From positions 98,172,001 to 98,236,000 of the forward strand of contig NC_091117.1 in NCBI RefSeq assembly GCF_040183065.1: a stretch of 64,000 nucleotides of DNA, read 5' to 3'. Numbering within the stretch: the first letter of the stretch is position 1; each line of letters begins with the position of its first letter. Of the stretch, positions 22,021-32,580 are shown piece by piece. Origin of the DNA: Periplaneta americana (lineage: Eukaryota > Arthropoda > Insecta > Blattodea > Blattidae). The notes under the pieces are model-generated. The model saw nothing but the letters and a program-made list of their open reading frames with translations, was not told the origin of the DNA and searched no databases. The position numbers were made by a program, and so were the translations under genes.

Positions 22021-22316
22021 TGTATTCTGCTAATTAATATAGTTTATGTTCAAAATATTGAGAAACAACACATATCCAATGCAGGCGCGGCTCGTCTTTA
22101 GGTTCACTGAACCCCCTGTCTCTTGAAGCCACTCATTCTCTTCATAATTAAGAGTAGCTATAGAAAGAAACTGCTGGATGTTCGGCTTCTTTTAGTTAGA
22201 GCATAAGTGAGTTATAGCCAGTAAAGTCGGGCGAAATAGTTGCATCTAGGGGTTCATGCTCAGACGTGAACCAGCTAGACCTTTTAAAACAGCCTGCGGC
22301 AGTGGGAACACGCTAA
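22021..22316. other. Possible hAT-type fragment, unresolved
   Basis: It includes caggcgcggctcgtcttt near 22083 and an inverted-looking pair (ggttcactgaac and gttcatgctcagacgtgaac). It may be a small TIR element, but I could not match two ends or a duplication. Confidence 0.3.
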
Positions 22317-23561
22317 GGGCCTGTACTACGATCGCCTGTTAAAGCTCCAGATTCGTATACTCCAGTTTAGCAATCTGGAAGTTAAATATTTTGTTCTGTA
22401 CTACCAGCGGATTTTAACTGCAGGATTGTTATCCGGAAGATATAGTAACATTTTTATTACGTTGGCAATGAAGTTACTGAAAATGTAGTAAAATTTATTG
22501 CGTTGGTATACCTTTCCCCGCGTATTTCATGTTTATGTTCCGTGTTTATATGGTACTATTTATTTTGAGTTTTTATTGTAAGCATTATTGTTATTATTTA
22601 CTATAATGCTGAAACTCCAGCCAAGAAAATAACAGAGTGAAGAACAGAAAATTACACATACTGCATGAAGAAACTTTACATGGAAGCAAAAGGTAAGATT
22701 TTAAAGGTTATGTTTCTTTTCGAATAGTAATAATTCCTACAATATGATAGTATTTTGGTTTTAATTAGTAGGCCTAAAAAGGACGGGTGCGGGTTCCAGC
22801 AAAAGTGCGTTTTTCTCCATAATCATTGTTTTATTTATGTGTAACTGCACAAGAAGTGTAGGTGGCAATTATTTTTGTATTGTAATTAATATTAAGTGTG
22901 CTTTCAGTTTGTTGTATAGCCTACATTATTAGTGAATAGGGCCTATTTCGGTAATTTTTTTAGAAATAATGTACTCACGGCTCCAAATCATGGGTCGAAG
23001 GCATAGTAACTCGTTTAAAAAGAAAAGTTCACTGATACTGATAAATGATAATAATGAATGATGTTTTTGGCCTGGGATTTCTAACCAACATTATTACAGC
23101 AAGGTACACTGTTCCTAGCAAATTACCAATATTTCAGCATGTTAGGCCTACGTATTTTACTGTTAGTAAATGGGCGGATATTTTGTATTAGGCCTATAAT
23201 ACCATTCGATCACAGATAGGGCCTAACATTATTTTTTAAAAGAACAGCATGAGGTGGAGAGACGTTTCCACTAAAATGCAATATCTGTTGCTGCTACCAG
23301 TTCGACTATAATCACTCACTGTAATGCACATTCAACACCTCGTAAAATAACACAGAAACAGAAGATATTAAGTTTTTTCCAAAGTTTGTATGTACAGTAT
23401 AGTCATATGTTTGATATTGTACTGACAATCGTCCAGTAAAAGCTCTTGCTTATTTAGGTATAGAAACTTAGATAAGGGAAAAAGAGAAATACAGTATATT
23501 TTCTAATGTTGTAGGTTGCATATGGAATTAACCTAGTTTTACTTCCTTTTTACTAATATAG

Positions 23562-25245
23562 AATGAAGCATGGGAAGAATATAGTAACATCAGCACAAAT
23601 ACAAGGACCTGAAAACAGCTGAGAAGCAAATTTGAATTCTTGGAAAAGAACACAAAGAATTGCTGCTGCAGAGAGACAATGCAGGCTACAAACAATTGGA
23701 GCCCCTCCAACTGAAGCAAAACCAAATCCAAACTTAGCCAAGGTAAGTGATTTAATTCTCCTATCAATTGAGTGATTTCTCAGTGATTTTTATTCATATT
23801 CAATGCATAAGTTCACTTATATGTTAATTTATACAATTATTACATAATAAGCAGAGGAAATTGTATAACACAAGTTTGAATTCTTTTTATTTATTTATTC
23901 ATTCACTCATTTATTTATTTACTTACTTTTGTTACAGCCGAAGTAGTAACTAAACCAAGTTCCACTGATACCAGTGCAGCTAATAACACGAATGAGGTTA
24001 GTGTGTAAGGAATTAAGAGTCAGAAGAAGAGATGATGAGCTTTAGAGATAAAAAAAAAAATATTAGATTGTTGAAAATTGTTATACAAATTTAATTTAAT
24101 GTCGGTATTACATTATAATACTATTATTTCTTTTTTATTTACAGTACCATTCAGGTTCACAGTGCAATTCTTTAGTTTTTGAAGTGAAACTGGACATCCC
24201 AACAATATCTCCAGGTAATTTGATTTATACTACAAAACGTTCTTTCACATTCTACGTACGATGCTTACTTTTCCAATCCGAAATAGCTGTAACATGTAAA
24301 CACATTTTCAGCCAACATGTTGAAAATAAAACTAACACACATACTATATGAAATCTGCAGCAAGCAGTAGATAAATTAGATGCAAAAGTTTAAAAAAAAA
24401 ATGTTAAAATATAAATTGTACATAATGATGAAATGGTCGCAAGAAATGGATGTCATAAAAACTAAACATCATTGTATTATAATATTATGTGGGATTTGAG
24501 TGGGAATTTGAAATTTATAAATGTAGGCCTAAAAATAGAAAATACACTAAACTGAAGAATTTATTTTGAGATTTCTCTGTAATGGGTTTGTAATTAGATT
24601 AGGCCACATTATGTTAAGTTGTATTTCAATTTTACCGTGAGGATTCTCACTTTGAAACTTGTGAATGATTTCTTGTGTACAGAAAAATTGAAAAATATCT
24701 TTTCATGAGGTAAAACAGAAACTGACTACACTCTATTTACAATAGAACTATTTGCTTGGTTTTCTCTCTCTCTTTTTTATTGCAGCTTCACTTTCTTATT
24801 GTTAAAAATGAGTTTGGATTAATAGCACGTTAGAAAATACAATACTGTTACAGCTGCTGACTTTGAAGTGTCCACACATTTATGATAAAACATCATCTTT
24901 CTCCAGAATTAAATATCTTAAGAATTAATTCCACTCTTAAAATATTACAGAGTCAGCTGGTGCAGCAGATGAAGGTCTTCCACTGTACGGGTATTTACAC
25001 AGTGTAATGAAAGTAAGTTTTAAGTGAAATTACTGGTTTATTCAGTGTAGGTAGAGTAGGCTAAACTCAGAAAGATCTGAATATAAGCATATATCCCTCT
25101 CTTAAATATTTCAGCTGATAATGGGATAATAGCTGATCGAGTTACACCCCAAGGAGGCTTAAAAAAAAAAAGAAAGAAAGAAAAAGCAAGCCTCTGAGGA
25201 ATGCATTAGCCACATTGAAAAATCTTTCTCCATCTGTGAACTGTA
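23562..25245 (+). pseudogene. Harbinger Myb/SANT-like DNA-binding protein gene, decayed
   Basis: The exon at 23562-23742 lies between a tag acceptor and a gtaagt donor. It encodes EAWEEYSNISTNTRT, a stop, then KQLRSKFEFLEKNTK. After a frame change it encodes IAAAERQCRLQTIGAPPTEA and KPNPNLAK. W..(I).....N....RT..QL...F..LKK..R...A.ER......GG.P is the Myb/SANT-like domain of Harbinger accessory proteins, which bring the transposase to DNA. Further acceptor/donor-bounded segments follow near 23939-23998, 24145-24214, 24952-25012 and 25115-25242 and may be its later exons. The last includes a lysine-rich stretch. The stop and frameshift make it non-functional. The later exons are inferred from splice signals only. 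Confidence 0.6.
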
Positions 25246-26796
25246 AGTTTAATGTTGACTTAATTTTACTTGAGATGTTAGAAATTCATGAACTTCAGTA
25301 CTATTACAGTGATTTCTTTAAAAAATACATTAGTTGAAAGTTGGATGCTAACATTATAACATAGAATGATTTGAAATAAAAGTAAGTCATATCCTCATGT
25401 TTGCAAAGAGATGGGGTTTGGAATATCAAAAGTAAGATTTGGAGTTTTTACATTACTTTTTCCTCCTCTTTAATGGGTGGTCTATCTACAAAGACATCTT
25501 CAATTAGTGGCAGAAAGTAAATGCTACAATAATCACCCATTCTTTATGTTTTAACAAAAAATATGTTTAATTTTGTTGACCAGATTTGTTTGACCCGGAT
25601 GACTGGGAGATTACTTCTTCTCATCCTTCTAATGGAGTGATAATCTCTTGCAGCTGTTCTTGATCCCTGTGGTCTCTGGCCTCTGCTTTATCTGCTAGTC
25701 TTCAGGATTAGGTTCGAGTCAGGTGATAATTATTAGCTAATCTAAGGTTTCTGGTTGGGTTCGGGTCTGGTTCAGATCAGGCCGAGATGGGCCGGGCCTA
25801 AGAATTATGGCCCGTGCAGATCTCTAACAAATGGGGCTTATAGCTGAAGTTGGCTCTGCCACAGTTTTCCAAGTTTTGTGTATTTGCATATGTATTTGTG
25901 TTGTGTTTAATTACAGTTACTATGTACTCTTATGTATTAGCCTGTATATTATTAATTTGTAAATATGACATGTACCATAGCATATATAATGAGACAGTGG
26001 ATGTAATAAATGATTATACTTATTGTGTCTCCTTAAAAATGTCGTGTTTTGTTCACACAAAATAAATAAATAAATTTTAAATTTAATTGCAGCTATAGTG
26101 CATCTCTCTTGTTTTAAGTACGCATTCACAGAGTACCTGAATACAATTGAAGTGTCAGCTGGAACAAAGTTGTAAGTTACAAAATTTTCATTCGGTGTGT
26201 TTCCGTGTAATAATGTTGTATGTCATGTTACCTTGCTATACTCCTTGGCTTGCAACTGTCCATCAATGCAGTACGTGAAATTTGTCCACTCAAAAGTTTG
26301 CTACCCTCATAAGAACAAAGTTGTACGCATATACACATTTTTGCAGCTCCTGTAAATTTTACCAAATATAACTTATAACGTTGTTCCAGCCGACGCTTCA
26401 ATTAATGTGCCTCTTGAAAAATGTTGTTTTACCATATTTTGCTTATGTAAAATAAATTTGAATTGCAGATACAGTGCATTTTTATTGTTTTAAATAGCCT
26501 ACAGTGTACCTGGTCATAATTTTTAAAATGTATTTTTCAAACCTTTGTGTTTGAATCATCTTAGCCTGTTAAGACATCACTGTGAGGGATCCAAGCAATA
26601 AAATATTTATAAAAAGTAACGATATGAATATGTTTGCATACATGAATCACTAGGCCTAGCATGAATGAAACAGCTCCCTTGCAAAACATAAATGCCAATT
26701 CCAAAACTTTCAGGAAATGAAGAAAAACTGTCACGTCTAAAATTCAATAAACCGTTACAGTTTGTTAAATAATAATACTGTATATAGCAAGCATAT

Positions 26797-26967
26797 CTTA
26801 AGTCTGATTAGTGAAATATGTTAGGCCTACTCCTACTGGTGAGCTATATATGCAAGGAAGGAGAAGGGAACTTGCCACCCTACCACATTATCTCCTGACA
26901 GTTGTCTCATGAGTGATGCCTTATTGGTATTCCAATCTATCTTTGGAGAGTTGACTAAACAACTAGC
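26797..26967 (-). repeat. Interspersed repeat, copy 2 of 3
   Basis: Reverse-complement copy of the family at 13203-13375: aagtctgattagtgaaatat at one end and ttgactaaacaac at the other, with catgagtgatgccttattgg between. It lies within the Harbinger element, so it inserted later. Confidence 0.65.
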
Positions 26968-27173
26968 AGACACAAAATGAAACAGTTCTAGGAAAACTTT
27001 AATCAAGACCTATAATATATACATAAAACCTGTATTAAAATACTATTCAGAAGTATTCATAACAGCATCAAAAAGAGACAGAATCCCTTGGGGGAGAGGG
27101 GGGGAAATAAGCCTTGCACTTAATTACTGGAGCAAATAAAACTACTCCCAATGAAGCATTAAAAGTCATCACT

Positions 27174-28675
27174 TCAATTAAACCAAGCAGCAAGTGCAGC
27201 ACTAGCTCGATTGACAACAGTTCCTGCTGTAACTTCGTGGACCCCACAAAAATCTCCTACTGTTGTCAATGTTCTCCCAGTGGCATAGAATCTCAATACC
27301 AGTAGTAGTTGGTCCATTGGAGGTAAGGCATTATTTCTGGAAAAATATATAAACAATGAGATTTGGTTACAACTTTACCGGTAAATCTTTACAATAGCGT
27401 TACCAAAAGAAGGCAAGGACTCCCTACAGGATAGCCTGTAAGAGAGAGGTTTGGATGTAGTTTTGACATTTTTTTTTTTTTTTTTTTTTAGACAATTGTA
27501 AATATATGCAAATCATACTAACCTGTCACTAACTCGATCTTACGAAAACTTGTCTTTTCCCTTTAATTAGTAAGGAAACATAGTAATGAAATGTATGTGT
27601 TGCCCTTCCCTGCCGCCTACCCGTCTATCTCGATAGAGCGATCCCGCCTACCCGTACCTCTCCACCGCACTCCACTTTCACAGCAACTTTCCACCTTTAT
27701 TTGGGAAATTGGTGTCGGCACTCAATTTTTCTTTCGTTTATGGTACATATGACTTGACTAGAAGCCAAATATGTGAATACATTTGTATCGCAAAGTGGTA
27801 ACGCAATTGTGAAGAAATGGTCGTTTACCATATAAAGGATTTTGATATAGGGAAAATTTTAGAACATGGATTGCACCTTCCATCCCCTCCCCAAGTCACT
27901 AGGGGACGTCGGAACATCATCGGGGCTTGCAGCCCCGATACCCCGCTTTTTTCATCATGTGCTACACGTCGGATCATCGGCGCGATGTTTACGGAGATCG
28001 TCAGTGGCCGCCATGATGTTTTGAGGTGGCGCGTGTCTCGGACGGAGCGAGATGAAGCGTGAGAACGCGAGAGAGGGAGGAGTCTGCAAGGAAAGTAGCT
28101 AGTTGCATGGTACGTGCGGTGGGGGAGAGGGGAAGGGTGCAATCCATGTTCTGGAGTTTAGCCTTGATATATTATATACTGTTATTATTTTTATATAAAA
28201 GTATTTTGAAACTGTTATTATTGTAGGTTGCCCTATATTATTATATCAACCACCTTCATACCTTGTAAGGACAACAGAACACCTGCATGAAGCAACATTC
28301 TAACCTCAATTCTACTGTATTACAGGTTACTGTACTTCAAAGTAATTATTATAGTGCTATTATATACAAAATATTGATGTAATACCTACAGAAATAGTGT
28401 AACTTATTATTAACTGTGTACTTACGAGATTTGTCTTGTTTCAGTTGATAATTGATTTCATGTAGTAGGTTTCGTTATTCGAAACTGTCTAAAAAATTTC
28501 TCGTCATCCCATTCTTCAAAATTATTTGGACGCAGCCAAATTCGTTTTGCTGTTCTGATATAACGAAGCATCTGCTCCAGAACTTATCATCAGAATCAGT
28601 ATCAAAATTAAATTGATCCTTCAAATCACCAGCTGTACGACGTGCAGCCATCTTGATTTCAACACCGAGTTCCAA
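27174..28675 (-). pseudogene. HARBI1-like: HARBI1-like Harbinger transposase, two exons, decayed
   Basis: Exon 1 (28675-28426) begins MELGVEIKMAARRTAGDLKD. After a one-base shift it gives LRYIRTAKRIWLRPNNFEEW and DDEKFFRQFRITKPTT, a stop, and NQLSTETRQIS. The donor is gtaagt. Exon 2 (27336-27174) follows a tttttccag acceptor and, in phase, encodes NNALPPMDQLLLVLRFYATG, RTLTTVGDFCGVHEVTAG and TVVNRASAALAAWFN before a stop. The D-D-E/FF.RFR..K.T and LRF.ATG....VGD..GV..GTV.R.V blocks are the conserved first part of the HARBI1 nuclease. The catalytic DDE region beyond ALA is missing. The roughly 1.1-kb intron holds the GC-rich element at 27825-28175. Confidence 0.72.
27825..28175. mobile_element. 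GC-rich MITE-like element
   Basis: The ends are an inverted pair: agaacatggattgcaccttcc near 27860 and, reversed, agaacatggattgcacccttcc near 28152, with weaker similarity further out. The interior is unusually GC- and CpG-rich for this window (ggggcttgcagccccgatac, gtcggatcatcggcgcgatg). It sits in the intron of the HARBI1-like gene. No coding content is recognised, and the target duplication is unclear. Confidence 0.5.
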
Positions 28676-28800
28676 CCTTCGGATAACGCCAATCTGCTAC
28701 TCTGCCTCCCGGATTGCTAATCTGGAAGTTTAGCCTCCAGATCAAGAGGGCTTGATATATGAAGGCCTCTTGCTCCAGATTGCACATAACCAAAAGCCTA

Positions 28801-29493
28801 GATCATATATACTAACAGATAGCTCTTTTATATAGGCTTTAGGGTTTGCAGTCGAGGCCGGCTTGATGTAGTTCAATAATCGTCAACAGATGGCACAATG
28901 ACCAACACCATCACGAGACACGAACTCTGAACCGGTCTGGTCGATCTAAATCGATTATTTCTTGCTTACGAGATATTCTCGTAAGCAATGGTATGTACTG
29001 TCGACAATTGATGACCATGGATAAATATTATTGGCCTATATGACCTAGGCAAGTTCGGAATGAGGGAGTTCTAATTATAGTTGTCACGTGGGCGAAGCGG
29101 AGAGATAAGATAAAGTACGCCTTTGTATTGAATAGAATACAATGCAGAGTCTCGCGCAAAGCCAATCTACCTAGAATTTTTAGAACATGTTATAAAGTTA
29201 TCGGTGGGCTAAATTATGATTCGTTATCTCTTCTGTTTTTATATATTTGTCGTGAATATTATTTATATTATCAACTGAGTGTATAACATAATTTATCCGT
29301 TAATTGATATTTCACTAATGATAAATCCAAAGAACAATGGGAAATAAGGGACTAAACACTAAAAAATAAATAAAATAAGAGAATTTGACGTTCATAATTA
29401 TAATGTTGTCGGAGTTAAGTTATACTTTACTTTGAATTATTTTAATTTGCACCACAAAAACTTATGAAAATTAATGTTAACATTACCTATTTA
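28801..29493. other. No gene recognised; small perfect hairpin
   Basis: Mostly AT-rich. At 28962-28988 two 12-bp arms (ttgcttacgaga and tctcgtaagcaa) flank a 3-bp spacer. No repeat family could be assigned. Confidence 0.4.
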
Positions 29494-29501
29494 GTTATGA
29501 T

Positions 29502-30523
29502 GGAACAACTGGATAATACGCACGGCAGACCAATATCGATAGTCGACCCTACTCGCTGGCCACTAGTCACCGGGCCGTACCGAGCCGTATCAAACAAAAT
29601 ATAATCGAAATGGTGGTAGTCAAATTCGCGACTATATTCTTAAATAATTCACTCCATTAGTCAAGTTCAAGGTTTTATGTAGTACAACGGCGGTTTTTTG
29701 AATGCATTAAAAGAAAATGAAGATGTAATAAGATCATAAACTAGGTTATCACAAGGAAATTAACAGGAAAAAAGGTGTGTTTCACGGAATACCATTAAAA
29801 TGACGGAAAGTAAATTTCCGGTTAATGTTCGCCAAAGCGTAAAGTACGTAATTATGACGGCGTTGCTGTTTTATTTCTGGCCTAAAGAAAAATACCTAGC
29901 CTTTTACGAAAAAAAAAAAATTAGGGACCATGACATTATTCACCCCTTTCATTATAGACCTATTATTTTTTTTATCAATATTACGAATCAAAAACTGTCA
30001 TATTATATAATTTTAACTACTACATGGACGAATGAAATCAAGCTAACCTAACCAAAGCTAACCTAACCTAACCAAAGCTAACCTAACCTAACCAAAGCTA
30101 GCCTAACCTAACCAAAGCTAATCTAACCTAAGCTAAGCTAACCTAAGCTAATCTAACCTAACATAACCTTCGTAAATGCAAGGCCTGTAACCGGAGCAAG
30201 AAGGGATCTCAATCATTTAATCTGCAATGTACACGCAAAAATAAATTCAAGTAAGGATCACGTCCCGAGCCTCTCCTCTAAGGCACTCGTCATAATTTAC
30301 TCGCAATATTTACGCAAATACACATTGTCGCTAACAGTGGCGCTATCTCTCAATAATGTTCAGAACGAAGGAGGTAGACAGCGAGAGAAAAAAATTTCTC
30401 CCGCCAACTACGCCACACACCAATGTCATGTTCTTATGTTGGTGACATTGTGTATTTACTTAAATTTGGTGATAAACGTAACGGCACGGTTCAAAGCGAC
30501 CGTGCTAATTCTCCAGTATAGCG
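29502..30523 (-). mobile_element. 1-kb non-autonomous hAT-type element, copy 2 (inverted)
   Basis: Reverse-complement copy of 15585-16616. It begins ggaacaactgg and ends ccagtatagcg, with perfect 8-bp duplications gttatgat at 29494-29501 and 30524-30531. Similarity to copy 1 is high throughout, including the TTAGG-like core. A segment of about 50 bp present in copy 1 is missing here. It has its own target site, so it is an independent insertion and not part of a segmental inversion. Confidence 0.9.
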
Positions 30524-30531
30524 GTTATGAT

Positions 30532-31476
30532 AGTAGTATATTGGAAAATTTGTGCATATAGCCTGATTACAATATATAAGTAATCCTACCCTAACCTAAC
30601 CAATGTAGTCTTGTTTATTTCAGACTTGTTCGTATAATTATACAAAAACAAGAATAATCTAGTTTGCAGCCTGTGATATTGTCTCGTTTACAGTATTATA
30701 TAATATACATATTACGATATTTACTAGGTACTTTAACAATATATAGTTAATAATATTATAAAATATACAGGCCTAATCCATTACCAAGAAATAGCCCTTC
30801 CCTCACATGTTCAATACTGTTTACCTCAAAAGGCCTTCAAACCTTAAAAACTATTAGAAACTGGATTAAAATAGTCATGTTGATGTAGGCCTACAACATT
30901 ACATTTTTTGTCACTACTCCTGATCCCATTCTAACAGTTTCAGGTTTTGTAATTTGTAACAATACTAACAATACTGATGGGTCATTCCATAGCCACACAC
31001 GTAACATTTTCGAACTATGATCTTCACAGGATACTTAATCAAATACTTAGGAGTTCATGAAAGACACATCACTGTTTTTTAACGTAAGCATTCCAAAATA
31101 TAAACAGAAAATCATAATGAAAAGGAATAATTAATAATGTAAAAAATATTAAATATTATATGGTGTGACACATGAACATTTTCTTGCCACTTAATTTATT
31201 ACCAAAATGGAAAATGTTCATATTATTGTGCCAAATGTCATAAATGCATTTAATTGTTTTTTAAACAATTGAGACATTTGTGAAGTACATGTAACTGCTA
31301 AATCGCATACTTTAATAAAAATAACAGTGCCATTAACAAATAAAATATTACAAATTATATTGTGACACACGAACATTTCTGTCAAGTTGATTACTAATCT
31401 TTTCAAATGCATATAGAGATTTACCGTATACACTGTGTCTACAGTTCTTATTATACAAAGCAACACTTGATTACAC
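30532..31476. other. AT-rich stretch, no gene recognised
   Basis: Short frames only. I saw no paired ends or splice-bounded exons. Confidence 0.5.
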
Positions 31477-31713
31477 ACCTGTGGAGTAACGGTCAGCGCG
31501 TCTGACTGCGAAACCAGGTGGCCCGGGTTCGAATCCCGGTCGGGGCAAGTTACCTGGTTGAGGTTTTTTCCGGGGTTTTCCCTCAACCCAATACGAGCAA
31601 ATTCTGGATAACTTTCGGTGCTGGACCCCGGACTCATTTCACATTCATATCATTCAGATGCTAAATAATTTAGATGTTGATACAGCGTCTTAAAATAACC
31701 CAATAAAAAAAAA
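31477..31713 (+). mobile_element. tRNA-derived SINE, second body type
   Basis: The head carries an A-box-like stretch (tggagtaacggtcagcgcg) and a strong B box (gggttcgaatcccgg). After ttacctggttgagg the body reads ccctcaacccaatacgagc and cggtgctggaccccgg. The last part (gttgatacagcgtcttaaaa) matches the 3' end of the SINE at 15150. A short flanking repeat attacac lies at 31470-31476 and 31714-31720. Confidence 0.85.
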
Positions 31714-31941
31714 ATTACACTAAAGTACACTTTCAGATTTAAAATATCCACGGTTGTTTACAACTATATGTGGTGCTATCTCCTGTGTAATGTCACGTAA
31801 CAAATACATCAATATAAGCTATCCACTTTTTCTGCCATTTGTAGTACTTCCCTTTTTTTTTAACAACACAGACGCTTTAAATTCTTCGCCACTACAAGCT
31901 TTTGTAACTTCCTCTGCTTATCTGACGTCTTTTTTTAAATT

Positions 31942-32178
31942 GATTATTTAACGATGTTGTATCAACTACTAGGTTATTTAGCCTCGATGGAATTGATGAT
32001 AGTGAAATGATATTTGGCGAGATGAGGTTGAGGATTCGCCATAGATTACATGACATTCGCCTTACAATTGGGGAAAACCTCGGAAAAACCTCAACCAGGT
32101 AACTTGCCCCAATCAGGATTTGAACCCGGGCCCACTCATTTCACGGTCAGATGTGCCTACCATTACTCCACAGCAGTG
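31942..32178 (-). mobile_element. tRNA-derived SINE, mosaic of the two body types
   Basis: On the minus strand the head resembles the SINE at 31477 (ggggcaagttacctggttga, B box near 32128), but the body and tail are those of the SINE at 15150 (ggcgaatcctcaacctcatc, ggctaaataacctagtag). It lies 230 bp from the SINE at 31477 in the opposite orientation. No clear target duplication. Confidence 0.8.
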
Positions 32179-32394
32179 GACCGAACATGGGTTATGTACA
32201 TTAATTCTTTTGACTTTCGGTTAGCTTTCTTAAGAATACGCATAAAGAAATGTAGTGTTTTCCAGGCTATCCTTGTAATATTAGTGACTTATTTCAACCA
32301 GTTTGTTACTAAAATATATACAGTACCTAAGTGTTTACTTGTGACACTGGTGATCCATTTAATTGGTATATGAGACGAATATAATTTTGTGTTT

Positions 32395-32580
32395 TACAGA
32401 AGGATACATATTGATTTACTTTTGCTCACATTGATTTTAATTTTATTTGTTGTAGTCCAGTTTTCAATAACGTCAAGCTAGTTTTGCAAGGCGGTGATAT
32501 AAGATTTATCACTAATTTTTTCTGTATATTATACAGTCATCCACGAATAACCTTGCCTGAGAAATGACATTTCTAGTCAA
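32395..32580 (-). pseudogene. Jockey-type LINE reverse transcriptase fragment
   Basis: The minus-strand translation gives GLTRNVISQARLFVDDCIIY, RK, then after frame changes SYITALQN, a stop, LDVIENWTTTNKIKINVSKS and K. The RLFADDC.IY...........LQ.DLD.IE.W...N.MKIN..KSK pattern is the catalytic YADD/FADD region of Jockey-clade LINEs. Here the motif is FVDD. Only about 60 residues remain, with at least two frame changes. Confidence 0.75.

Larger units (their letters stand above)
22317..28800. mobile_element. PIF/Harbinger transposon with both genes
   Basis: The left end starts gggcctgtactacga at 22317, directly after TAA (the Harbinger target trinucleotide). Both ends carry subterminal words such as ctccagatt, agcaatctgg and aatctggaag. 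Inside are a Myb/SANT-like gene (+) and a HARBI1-like transposase (-) facing each other, the standard two-gene content of Harbinger. The right end near 28800 is eroded and its position is approximate. The same terminal 15 bp followed by TAA occurs as a solo right end at 39142-39159. Confidence 0.72.

Noticed and set aside
28000..28130. CpG-rich block as a host gene promoter
   Set aside because: It lies between the inverted ends of a MITE-like element and inside a transposon intron. No adjacent host exon is seen.
15995..30180. TTAGG-like repeats as telomere or telomere-fusion sites
   Set aside because: They are short, interrupted, and sit in the same place inside two copies of a transposon with clear target duplications.
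15585..30523. Reading the inverted 1-kb copies as terminal repeats of one 15-kb giant transposon
   Set aside because: Each copy has its own distinct 8-bp duplication, so they are separate insertions.
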